Numbered from the stretch's first letter, positions 1 to 8,437 are shown. The stretch: DNA of 10,796 nucleotides from Phoronis ovalis (GCA_028565635.1 JAOXYB010059823.1:1-10796); one strand, 5' to 3'. The notes: a model not told the origin generated them from the sequence alone. Program-made: numbers and translations.

Positions 1-232
1 TAATCCAGGTATGCTTGCTACAATTTCCCTATAGACCTATCTCACGTTTTTTAGGAGACACACACATACGGATATACCTATTGAACATTTGTGATCTTCA
101 CTGTGGAATGCTATTAACTTGTGCTGTTTATATGTTATCTGTAGCGGGATCTGTAAAACAAGTCAGGTTGAGAGCTTATAAAGAGTAAAGTACAGATCCT
201 GCTATTGCTTTTGTATAATTCTTTTAGAAATG

Positions 233-1732
233 CTATAAAGAACATAACTCTCTTAGCTTCATTAAGCTAAGCACTGGAGCGCATAGTAACACAAGGCGAA
301 TGTAACTTATGTGTAGGTTACAGCAGCCCGATTTCTTCCTGACGGCAGTCGTATATTTTGGAGTAATTTTGGTGCGATGGGTTTGTATGGTAGATGCAGT
401 ACTAGTGCTGCTTGTTACATCCAAGGTAGTCAGTCGTTTGACATACTGGATAATGGCGCTTTTTGTTACATTGCCATTAGGAATTTGATCTCCTTTTACA
501 ATACATTGATAAGTGATATTTCCTGTGTATGCTTCGGGAGACTGAGTGTTTCTAAACTGGGCGCTGATATCAGTGACAACAAAAATATCTTCTAGGTCTT
601 CGCATGATTGATACTGGAATCGTAACCTATCGGACTCCAAAGTGTTACCGGGATATGCCATATCACTTCTTTTCAAATGTACTGCAGGGCGAGGGTGAAC
701 GCCCTTTGCTAAACATCTGATGAATAAATCTGTTTTCTGATCAATTTCCAGTGTGCTGTTGTCGTCAAAGTCAATCCAATTTTCAGACAAGGCTGTTCTA
801 TATTGTATCTTTGAATCTAGAAACGCAGGAACTATCAAACGAGGCTGCAGCAACCACCCTGAAATCATTGTCTCAGTTTGCGAGCATGTTGACCCCTCCA
901 TATCATAAAATACTAGAATTTGGTAGTGGTGTCCACTACCGGAAATAGAATGCTGACGATTTGTATCGATCTGGCATTCCTCAATATTGAAAATAGTAAA
1001 GTTCAAGTGGTGGGATGAAAGGGACAATGATCCTTTACCAAAAACCGGAGCAATGGTAGTAGCATTCCCGCGATACCAGTTATAGTAAGATATCCCAAAC
1101 TGGGGAGTTGGATTGCTACCTACAAATACTTTTATTCGGGAAAGGTAAAAGTGATCGGGCACGAAGGAAGGAAGATGACAAGATATTGTCACGTTAGTGC
1201 CCTTTTCCTGAACTGCATCACCAGAACAGGAATTTGTCGACATCTCGAAACCATTTGGCCAACTATATTCTACATAAAATTCAATCCGTTTTTGAGTATT
1301 ATTTGGCGTCCATGTTACAATAGCGTAATATAGCCCCCACAAACACTGATCAACTCTAAAAAGAGTCAAAATGAAATTATCTGCGTTTTGAGTCACATCT
1401 AATGCTGATCTTCCTTCAAAGTTTCCCAGACTTTTATTTATTTGATGTGTACCGTTCTGTTGCCATTCATATCTCAGATGGCTTTCGGTATTTCCAAGAT
1501 GCTTGTATATTCGTATTGCATCTAGAGTATACCCAGTCAGGTTTTGAAGAGTGCACGTTACTGTGATAGTTTGACCTATTATTGGATTGTTTTCGGTGCA
1601 TGTCCCATTGAAGTTTTCAGGATCTGGTGTCGTCACGGTATTATTTTGTGTTCTCGCAACAGCTACAGTTGCACACAGAATAGTAGCACGCATGCACAAG
1701 AAATGTAAGGAGATAATGTTACAATATCTCAT
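233..1732 (-). CDS. Secreted or surface glycoprotein with three immunoglobulin-like domains
   Basis: A 499-codon open frame with no visible intron. The ATG at 1732 is the first in-frame Met; an in-frame TGA lies two codons upstream. Residues 1-26 form a signal peptide (hydrophobic core about 6-26, likely cleavage after Ala-Val-Ala). Three Ig-like domains follow, at about 44-155, 160-295 and 297-432. Domain 3 has a conventional Cys pair, C340 and C410, the latter in an F-strand Y-x-C. Domains 1 and 2 share a different plan: an A-strand Cys (C45, C169), a B-strand Cys (C60, C185) and a Cys just before the F strand (C130, C253), with no Y-x-C. Twelve N-glycosylation sequons point to an extracellular protein. 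Residues 433-465 are a Thr/Ser-rich stalk. The tail (about 477-490) is only weakly hydrophobic, so a membrane or GPI anchor is not secure; the true 3' end may be a further exon, since a good acceptor (tgttttacag) lies at 151-160. Family knowledge suggests recognition or adhesion; the ligand is unknown. Confidence 0.82.
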   Translation of the reverse strand: MRYCNIISLHFLCMRATILCATVAVARTQNNTVTTPDPENFNGTCTENNPIIGQTITVTCTLQNLTGYTLDAIRIYKHLGNTESHLRYEWQQNGTHQINKSLGNFEGRSALDVTQNADNFILTLFRVDQCLWGLYYAIVTWTPNNTQKRIEFYVEYSWPNGFEMSTNSCSGDAVQEKGTNVTISCHLPSFVPDHFYLSRIKVFVGSNPTPQFGISYYNWYRGNATTIAPVFGKGSLSLSSHHLNFTIFNIEECQIDTNRQHSISGSGHHYQILVFYDMEGSTCSQTETMISGWLLQPRLIVPAFLDSKIQYRTALSENWIDFDDNSTLEIDQKTDLFIRCLAKGVHPRPAVHLKRSDMAYPGNTLESDRLRFQYQSCEDLEDIFVVTDISAQFRNTQSPEAYTGNITYQCIVKGDQIPNGNVTKSAIIQYVKRLTTLDVTSSTSTASTIQTHRTKITPKYTTAVRKKSGCCNLHISYIRLVLLCAPVLSLMKLRELCSL

Positions 1733-3002
1733 ATTTCATATTTCTTTGTTCCCGTTTTTTCTTACCAAAATCATTCCGAACAAGAGCTTTTGTTGCCAAA
1801 GTTCTTCAAAGCGAGGCACTATCACCTTCGGATCGCCTCATCTCCATAGCATTGTAAACACACGTACTGTATGATGACGCGTAATTTATTCATAATTTAA
1901 CTATGGCAAGTCGCCAAAAGATATATTACACTTTCAAGTAATAAAACTATTCGATTTAGGGGCGTATGTGCATACCAGATTAAGGTAACTAACGTTGCTT
2001 AAGATACTTGGGCACCACTTAAAAATTCCAATACTCAAATTAATTTAAAGCCAGTCGGTATCCGGTTGATACGTAAAAAAACAAAATTTGTTACAGAAAG
2101 TGAAAATTTCAAGAATGAAAGACGTCTGAACAAATGTTAAATTAATATACAGTTTTTATCATTTTTTATACGACTCTTATTGAAGCATAATATTTACTTC
2201 ACAAATACAAAATTTATGTTAGTGACAAGTATTTCACCAACAAAATTATTTCGATACCAGACTATAATGATAATTATTCTGAAGAAATGTTAAAAACACA
2301 CGTTTGCCAATCCGCAGTACGCTTTAACAGTATACATGAGAATAAATAATATATTAGAATCGTAGTACTATAATACAACCTAGCATCACAAAACTTGCAT
2401 AAATTAAAATTGAATATATTCTATAGTTATTTTGCGAAGTTGAAAAACATATCTGCCTTACAACCTGGGGTCATACAGAGAATAACTGGTACCCATGTTT
2501 GTGAATGAGTTTTTGAGAAAGCCCCTAAATGCGTTTTTCCATTTTTAAACTTTGCTCACTTTTCACTGACTAAAAGACATTTTAGATGCCCTTTTTGTCA
2601 AGGATATATTGCTCCAGTAAATGATGCATCTTAAAAGGGGTACAGATAACCAAATAATGAAGTTTTTCATTGTAGCTAAATTAATGTAATTATTTGCTGT
2701 ATGTACTTAAGAGTTACCACCAATTAAATACTTCTTTAAGCATTTTAAGACACTGTCAAGCATATATGATACATGCACATCACAAGAATTCATTTTGTTA
2801 ATTTAGTTCTGTACAAGTAGAGGTTTGCAAAATTATATATGTACTCCTGTAAACAGTGCTAACAGTATTGATGATGAATGCTTTATTTTTTGTTAAAGCA
2901 AATTGTCCAAAATTCAGTCAAACAACTAAATGTTGCCTTTAATTTTGGAAAATTTTATAATTTTTGCCTCCTTAAACTTCGAATAAACGCCCACCAATAG
3001 GC
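1733..3002. other. AT-rich intergenic region, no gene seen
   Basis: This holds the presumed promoter and 5' leader of the Ig-domain gene on its left and the presumed 3' trailer of the minus-strand receptor-like gene on its right. I found no convincing coding stretch on either strand. A good-looking minus-strand donor (GTAAGA) lies about 35 bases upstream of the Ig start codon and could end a 5' leader exon or be chance. Minus-strand poly(A) signals AATAAA (2887-2882) and ATTAAA (2943-2938) lie 370-430 bases beyond the stop codon at 3311. No clear TATA box was found. Confidence 0.5.
2882..2887 (-). terminator. Candidate poly(A) signal AATAAA
   Basis: Canonical AATAAA on the minus strand about 424 bases beyond the TAA stop at 3311. 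A weaker ATTAAA lies at 2943-2938. It could serve the receptor-like gene. In DNA this AT-rich the hexamer alone is weak evidence. Confidence 0.25.
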
Positions 3003-3065
3003 TCAAAAATTATACTTATACATACGTTTAACCCATAAACCCCTCCTGTAATAAACGCCGGCATC
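2978..3065. repeat. Degenerate GGCGTTTATT-type repeat fragment
   Basis: On the minus strand the decamer GGCGTTTATT occurs twice, in plus-strand form at about 2982-2991 and 3051-3060. The contexts are similar (GGGCGTTTATTCGAAG and GGCGTTTATTACAGGAGG), and a third GTTTAT-like core lies between them. GC-richer words of this kind spaced tens of bases apart suggest a fragment of a dispersed repeat. I have the impression of similar words in bivalve genomes but cannot verify that here. Confidence 0.35.
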
Positions 3066-3316
3066 AACAGCTTGAAATACCGTGTTATGTATCACAGCAT
3101 CAGTTCTTAGTAAAACTGCACAAAAACAAAGCATAAATAAGACATAATCTCGTCTTTTACATCGATCGCGTATAATTTCAATTGGAATATTCAAACAAAT
3201 TATAAGCAGTACATTTACTGCATGGCTTAAACTAAATGGACGTTTATCAAGGATATTTCTTTTGAGAATAAGTAAACAAACTTGCTCAGATATTAAACCT
3301 ATAACTCGGGTTAAAC
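3003..3316 (-). other. Stop-free stretch, possible alternative last exon or gene relic
   Basis: A frame different from the neighbouring exon stays open for 113 codons, from just after a TAA at 3347-3345 to a TGA at 3005-3003. There is no ATG near its start. A plausible acceptor (ctctgtcttcag) ends at 3317 and would enter this frame in phase 1, the phase in which the exon at 5705-5836 ends. The translation has two hydrophobic segments: one around HAVNVLLIICLNIPIEII, then one around YVLFMLCFCAVLL. A two-helix membrane segment or a decayed multi-pass protein are both possible. Its last ~20 codons run through the GGCGTTTATT-type repeat, which weakens the case. About one stop-free run of this length per few windows is expected by chance in such AT-rich DNA. 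Confidence 0.2.
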
Positions 3317-3846
3317 CTGAAGACAGAGTTTTGACTGGGTTTCTTTACCGCTGTCACTTTCTGAGCTATCATCAGATCTGTCCTCGTCGCTTTCTGTGTC
3401 ATCTTCACTCTCGTCATGGTGAGAAAAGGTAATTTTGGGGACATTTAAGCTGCTCCCTAGATATACACTTGATTTAAGAATATTCATGGTGACAGTTGAC
3501 ATAACAATTTTGGAAAGTTGGTTGCAGGCAGATTCTCGTTCTTGGTTAGACATTTTGCAAAAAGTTGCAATAGATTTAACTTTATCGCGTACCGTTAAGG
3601 TTTCAACAATTGAGTCATCGTCTGCAAATTCCTCCTGGTAGAATTCTATAGCTGCTGCCATTCTGGTATACTCCATTTGAAGACGCCAATGATCAATTTG
3701 CATCAATACGTTTATTATAAATATGACAGACAAAAACCCCGCTATAACTATGGCTGCCTGCATTTTTCTCGTAACTTCGAGTGATATTCTCAGTTTTCTA
3801 TCAGTTTTTGGAATTAGCGGGGGAGGTGGTGGTTTGGTGTGTAATT
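3311..3846 (-). CDS. Last exon of putative type I membrane protein: membrane helix and acidic cytoplasmic tail
   Basis: The frame is open from an acceptor ending at 3847 (gaaattttag) to a TAA at 3313-3311. Read as an exon it starts in phase 1. It first gives 28 residues: a five-proline run, then a basic stretch (PKTDRKLRISLEVTRK). The next codon is the Met at 3763, which could instead start a free-standing 150-residue protein; numbering from that Met, residues 2-21 are a strong membrane helix, 22-113 a mostly helical region with C69 and C80, and 115-138 a tract of Asp, Glu and Ser with many casein-kinase-2-type sites. The protein ends Cys-Leu-Gln-Val, formally a class II PDZ ligand. No in-frame ATG exists between the upstream TGA and Met3763, so both models remain open. 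I favour the exon model because the phase matches the Cys-rich exon upstream and basic residues would then flank the helix. The family is not recognised. Confidence 0.6.
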
Positions 3847-4030
3847 CTAAAATTTCAAATGTACAATAAGTTCATGATCGTTGACAAGGCGCCGATAATT
3901 TCATGAAGAATTGTTATAAATACTGTTTATGTTAATGTTACTGTAATACACTGATGAAACATGCTGTTACGGTTTAAGCTGGTGGAAGTTTTATGGTTAT
4001 TTCTACAAAAGTAACATAATAGACATTATT

Positions 4031-4800
4031 ACTCTTTCTTCCATAGTTATATGTTTAAAGAATCGAATGTTTGCGATAACTTAAGGCTAAGCTGGACCCT
4101 TGTCACTATTTAACTAAAAATTCGTGAAAAATCCACATTGCAAATTTTTCCACACAAAATAATTTTTTTCTGAAACTTAACATTCATGCTATGTTATGGT
4201 GACATTTTTAGACTTGTGTGTGCCATGCATAAAATTTAATTAATGTTTTATGACAACTCATAAAAATCATAAGGTACATCCTACAGCAAAATCCTGGGGA
4301 TCTAACTTGGAGCTAACTACGTTCTTAAGAAGTAAATGTTATTTCCATTATTTGTTATGACCAAATTGTAAATACCGTGAATAATCTTTTAATTATTAAT
4401 TAATGTTTAAAAAAGGGTATTTTTTTACTAAAAAAACTAAATTGATTATATAACCAAAATCCCTGGTGCAATTTAAAAATGCTCAAAAACGAATTATGGG
4501 AATATCGATTACTTGCTGAAAATATAGTTAACTCGAATCTTGATCTACTGGGTTTTCCCGTTGGATGTACCTAATGATTTTTGTAGGGTGTAATTAAATG
4601 CTAATTAAATTACATAATACCAATTATGAAATAGCTTGAATGTTAAAGTTTTAGAAAACATCTATTTTGAGTTAAAAAAATGTAATGCGGATTTTTCACG
4701 AATTGTTATTTAAACAGTGACGCGGGTCCAGCTTAGCCTTAAGGAAAAACGAAATGTCAGCTAAAAGACATATAAAACAAAGTGAAAACGGGATGGTGAC
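4031..4800. repeat. Segment duplicated in inverted orientation at 5577-5682, here split by a foldback element
   Basis: The plus strand at 4031-4084 and 4743-4800 matches, in order, the minus strand at 5682-5577. Shared words include TTTAAAGAATCGAAT, TTTGCGATAACTTAA and ATAAAACAAAGT. The left flank differs by two substitutions and a 5-base indel. The right flank is about 85% alike with a 2-base indel. The two copies are either an inverted duplication within the locus or two opposed copies of a dispersed repeat. Confidence 0.8.
4081..4742. mobile_element. Foldback (near-palindromic) TTAA-flanked non-autonomous DNA element
   Basis: A 654-bp element (4085-4738) is bounded on both sides by TTAA. 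The outer ends are strong inverted repeats: GGCTAAGCTGGACCC on the left against GGGTCCAGCTTAGCC on the right, continuing through GTCAC, AATTCGTGAAAAATCC and on inward. Pairing continues, with mismatches and small gaps, through AAACTTWAACATTCA, AAAAATCATWAGGTACATCC, AGYTAACTA and further, so the arms cover nearly the whole element (about 4085-4380 with 4450-4738) around a short AT-rich centre near 4410. There is no coding capacity. TTAA target duplication is typical of the piggyBac superfamily, but the ends do not show a piggyBac start that I can confirm, so the superfamily is left open. It sits in an intron of the putative receptor-like gene. Confidence 0.87.
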
Positions 4801-5162
4801 TTAATATGAAATAGGCCCCTAGCACATTTTGAATTTTTGCAATACACAGTTTCTCACATTTGTCGATAGTTTAACAATGAAAAAGGTATACTTGCTAGAT
4901 GGAACTGCACACAGCTAAGTTGGTAGCTAGAAGAGCCCTATGTAAAAGGGATCATTTCAAAGGATACAAGATTGTTCCGCGTGTGTATAAACGTATAGTA
5001 TACTATAAGAGGACGTTGATTATTTTATTATGTTCATTTTAGAAATATGCACAAACATTAATATGTTCATTTTCAGAATTCAAGTTTTATAAACTTTGTA
5101 AAATATAGAAAGAATTCTCAGTGCAAAAAAACTGTCAACACAATAAAAATGCAATTTCTCAA

Positions 5163-5378
5163 TCATACGAATATATTCTGGCTATTAGTAGTTTTAATGA
5201 TATTCCTGATGACTTTGATTCCTACCACGGAACTTTTTACATGTTGCATAAGCCTTCCTCGTAGTTTTTCCTTTTCGTGTAATTTTAAAATAGATTCAAT
5301 GATGTTTTCGCATCCTCGATAGCACAGCTTAGCTAAGTTTAGTACAAAAACAAAACCACACTCTAAGATGCATCTTGG
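5163..5378 (-). CDS. Possible exon of unknown protein (71 codons), alternative or relic
   Basis: A very good acceptor (polypyrimidine tract, then caattacag) ends at 5379. From 5378 a phase-0 frame is open for 71 codons to a TGA at 5165-5163. The product is a Cys-containing start (PRCILECGFVFVLNLAKLC), then a charged, probably helical stretch (SILKLHEKEKLRGRLMQHV), then NIIKTTNSQNIFV. The phase does not fit the exon at 5705-5836, which ends in phase 1; entering in that phase hits a stop after 15 codons. It therefore belongs to another transcript form, joins through an exon not seen here, or is a relic. The part around LMQHVKSSVVGIKVI weakly resembles LSKIVMSTVTMNILK in the exon at 3311-3846, hinting at exon duplication. 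No close donor is better than GTAAAA or GTAGGA. Confidence 0.35.
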   Translation of the reverse strand, partial: PRCILECGFVFVLNLAKLCYRGCENIIESILKLHEKEKLRGRLMQHVKSSVVGIKVIRNIIKTTNSQNIFV

Positions 5379-5576
5379 CTGTAATTGAGAAAAAGGGGTT
5401 CTTTACCTGGACACTGCAGACCAATAATTCTTACGCCAGAGACGGCAATACCTATCATTTGTCAAATTCCCATGTAAACACTATGCAGCCGCATCTGATG
5501 AGAATACTGTTTCTCGATGTGAAGCTGTCCTATAGTTTTGGCATTTTTTGTACGTTTGAAAAAGTGCAAAACATTC

Positions 5577-5682
5577 GGTCACCATCAAGTTTTGACTTTG
5601 TTTTATGTAATTTAGTGGACATTTCATTTTTCCTTAAGTTATCGCAAAAATTCGATTCTTTAAACATTATGGAACAAAGAGT
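5577..5682 (-). repeat. Inverted copy of 4031-4800 lacking the foldback element (empty TTAA site)
   Basis: Read on the minus strand, this matches the two flanks of the foldback element without interruption, with a single TTAA at 5634-5637 where the other copy carries TTAA-element-TTAA. It begins about 22 bases beyond the donor of the exon at 5705-5836. Confidence 0.8.
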
Positions 5683-5704
5683 TGTCCGATGACAGCCGTT
5701 TTAC

Positions 5705-5836
5705 CTTTTGTTTCAAGACGAACACAGCTGCCTGGAATGGCCTCCCGATAGTAACCCGGTAGAGGCTTGCAAAACGCGCAGGTAAATCCATGGCAGTCCG
5801 CAGGTCCTTGCAAGCGTAACCAGTTGTAACACGGTT
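5705..5836 (-). CDS. Cys-rich extracellular exon (phase 1-1) of putative membrane receptor-like gene
   Basis: The 132-base exon is framed by a strong acceptor (atttttgttttgtag, ending at 5837) and a donor (CAAAAG then gtaaaa at 5704). Both boundaries fall after the first base of a codon. Symmetric 1-1 exons are characteristic of extracellular modules. The 43 whole codons carry five Cys spaced C-x11-C-x4-C-x2-C-x14-C, with a Pro-Gly-Tyr-Tyr before the last, and a Trp after the first Cys. The CxxC followed by GYY is loosely like TNF-receptor or EGF-type modules, but I cannot assign a family. Phase 1 at the 5' side fits the donor at 10082, restoring a Glu codon. Phase 1 at the 3' side fits the acceptor at 3847, again restoring Glu. 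The model is therefore Cys-rich ectodomain, then membrane helix, then acidic tail. Confidence 0.6.
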
Positions 5837-6229
5837 CTACAAAACAAAAATATCCTTTTTGCATGCAGATACTGCTTGTTCATCCCGCCTTGAGACTTGA
5901 GGCAATTCATCCGCTTCTGTCACACATTACTGAAGCATTCGTAGAATGATATGTATATTTTGATTAGCCCAATATTATTACTTAATTTGTTATTTCAAAT
6001 TCTATATGAAGATAAACTGTGCAAAGCTTGAAATCGTTTTTAGAATACAATTCAGGATGAGATCGCTTTCTATACTGAATCCATATAAACTATGCTTTAA
6101 TCGTTATTTTTGATTAAATAAACTCTCTCTCTGACTTAGATAAAGAAAACTTTAAACTTCCTATTCCTAATAACTGTCAAAAACTGCCTATACTCAAATT
6201 TGTTCATAAAAGCAAACTATATAATATAG
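5837..6229. other. Intronic AT-rich sequence, nothing recognised
   Basis: It lies between the acceptor of the Cys-rich exon and a small inverted-repeat element. I see no coding stretch, RNA gene or clear repeat here. Confidence 0.5.
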
Positions 6230-6355
6230 TGCTTTATCATGCACTCTGAGTACACCACAGACCTTCAGTTACGCACCCGTTTCTGATATAGATGCTGTAT
6301 AAGCCAGAAGCGGGTGCGAAACTGTGGTATATTTATGCGGAGTGATGCTTTATCA
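6230..6355. mobile_element. Small inverted-repeat element (MITE-like) with 10-bp direct-repeat flanks
   Basis: The core at 6240-6345 (106 bp) is flanked by perfect copies of TGCTTTATCA at 6230-6239 and 6346-6355, likely a target-site duplication. The core is an imperfect hairpin. ACACCACAG pairs with CTGTGGTAT, CGCACCCGTTTCTG pairs with CCAGAAGCGGGTGCG, and the outermost bases (CACTCTG against CGGAGTG) also pair. The loop, about 6287-6303, is AT-rich. It has no coding capacity. A target duplication of 8-10 bp would fit hAT, Mutator or P-type transposases, but the ends do not decide between them. Confidence 0.65.
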
Positions 6356-7081
6356 ATATCTCAACTTTATACAGATTGATTTATTACAGATCATTTGCTG
6401 TTTAGGTATAACCTGTCTGTCTGACTTTTTTACTGGTAAAGACTACTTTTCTCTTTAAACGGATGTTTTGATGATTTTACTTGCAAATATGTTGTTGTAT
6501 TCTGCGTAATTAATGTTATTTGTTACTTTTAATACTCCTTTTTATAATTGTGAATGTAAACGTGATGCCTTTTGGCCTTGACAGGATTTTTCCTCAGCGG
6601 GGCCCACTGATGTTAAATGGTAGTTAATCATGCTCGTTAATAAAAACGCATGAAAAGGACCAGGGTCTTACGCGTTTAAGCTGGAAAATCAGCAATTTTG
6701 ACGCAAGGCTATGTATTATGGTGGTGGTAATAAATTGTATTTCTGAGTTCGATTAAATTTAGACATTGATGGTGACTATGACCGCTAGTGGTGATGGTGG
6801 TAGTGGTGGATAAATCGATTCAAAAATCGATAAAAACGTTTTCTGCAAAAAACATTGAACAAGACATTTGTCATGTCTAATGCCCATCCAATGTTTGGAT
6901 TATATTTTTTTAACATTATTGTTTTTTTACATTAGAAAAGAATAGAATACATCATGCATTATAATCTGGTTTATCATTGTGGGGGTAATCTTATTCAAAA
7001 TTACTGTATCTGCTATCTGATGCGTTACCCCCCGGGTGAAAACTGACCACACTTGGGGATGTGCAGTCCAAGCTCAAATTA
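6356..7081. other. Non-coding intronic DNA with short GTG-rich runs
   Basis: No gene is supported. Around 6719-6811 the plus strand has runs of GGTGGT/GATGGTG (low complexity). A CCCCCCGGG island lies near 7028-7036, just before the degenerate tandem repeats. Confidence 0.4.
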
Positions 7082-7318
7082 TCCATCCATTTTTAAGGAT
7101 TTTGGTCTCAACATTTTTTAGGGTTTTCTGTCATAAAAAAAAACCAAGTTTTTAGGTTTTTTCTTGAAAAAGTTCCCTGGAATTGCTACCTTTAAATAAA
7201 ATCGTGAAAAAATGACCCATTTTAGGGTTTGTTGAAAAGTGGACCAATCTTTACGGACATCTTTGTGAAAAATCAATCCATTTTAGGAATTAATTTGTGG
7301 AAAAGCGACCCATTTGGG
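7082..7318. repeat. Degenerate tandem repeat, ~32-base period
   Basis: About seven imperfect units resemble CCATTTTAGGnn followed by a T/G-rich part and GAAAAGTGAC. The clearest are CCATTTTAGGGTTTGTTG near 7217, the diverged unit beginning AATCTTTACGG, and CCATTTTAGGAATTAAT near 7280, spaced about 29-32 bases apart. It abuts the start of the large array that follows. Confidence 0.6.
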
Positions 7319-7639
7319 CTACCAACCTATGGCCTTCTTAGAACCACCTTTGAATCGTCCAAGTAGCGCTTCGGCTATAAACGCAACGTGAAATACCTTC
7401 TCAGGAACAAATATGGCCACCAGTCAGCCACATTGGAAGTAATGTACGTGGGTCAATATTACACATAACCTGTACTTTGACCTATACCTACTCTGTACTG
7501 AATATGGAGCTGATTGGATAAAAACTTACGCAGTTATTGTGAGAAAAACGTGTTGCGCACGGTAAAAAAAGATTCGCACCGGCATTTGACCTACTTGTCA
7601 AGGTTATTTTAAAATGGCACCTAGCCCATTACGCCCACA

Positions 7640-8437
7640 AACCTATGGTCTTCATAGAACCACCTTTGGATCGTCCGGCCAGGTAGCGCTTCGTCTTCAT
7701 GGCTATAGACGCAACGTTACGTTCCTTCTCGGGAATAAACATGGCTGCCAGTCGGCCAGATTGAAAGTAATCTGGGTTAATATTATATATAACCTGTACT
7801 TTGTCCTGTATTCACTCTGTACCGGCTAATCGGCTAAAAACTGACGCAGTTATTGCGAAACAAAGAAAGTTATACACGATAAAAAAAGTCGAAGTTCCAT
7901 ACCAGCATTTGACCTACTTGTCCAGGTCATTTTAAAATGTCATCTAGCCTATTACGCCCACCAACCCATGGCCTTCCTAGAACCACCTTTGAATCGTCCA
8001 GGCAGTGCTTCATCTTAGCGGCGATAGACGCAACATTATGTGCCTCTTGGGAACAAACATGGCCGCCAGTCGGCCATATTGGAAGTAATCTATAACAAAA
8101 CTACATATAATCTGTACTGCTACCTGTACTTACTCTGCACCAAATATGAATTATCTGATCGATAAAAACTGAAGCTGTTATTATGACGTGACCTCTCAGG
8201 AACAAACATTGCTGCCAGTTGGCCATATTGGAAGTAATTTGGATCAATATTATAACCTATACTTTGACCTGTGCTTATTCTGTACAGTACATGGAGCTAA
8301 TCGGATAAAAACTGAAGCAGTTATTGTGAGACAAAGAAAGTGTTACGCACGGTAAAAAATGACGAAGTATCGTACCAGCATTTGACCTACTTGTCAAGGT
8401 CATTTTAAAATGTCACCTATAGCCTATTACGCCCATC
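7640..8437. repeat. Higher-order repeat copy 1 (~798 bp)
   Basis: One ~323-bp unit is followed by a unit carrying an internal partial duplication. The segment beginning TGCCTCTTGGGAACAAAC near 8040 is repeated from about 8190 (ACCTCTCAGGAACAAAC). Confidence 0.75.

Noticed and set aside
2480-2660. Possible conserved or coding stretch between the genes
   Set aside because: No frame stays open long enough and no splice sites frame it. It may be a dispersed repeat, but nothing in the window supports that.
3003-3194. Minus-strand 63-residue frame resembling a signal-peptide protein
   Set aside because: The nominal start is TTG, and the frame simply continues upstream without an ATG. It is treated as part of the longer 113-codon stretch, and its end lies in repeat sequence.
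5375-5692. 105-codon plus-strand open frame
   Set aside because: It begins with TTG and has no ATG for many codons. It lies opposite a phase-1 exon end, an intron and the inverted repeat copy, and its translation shows no domain-like features.
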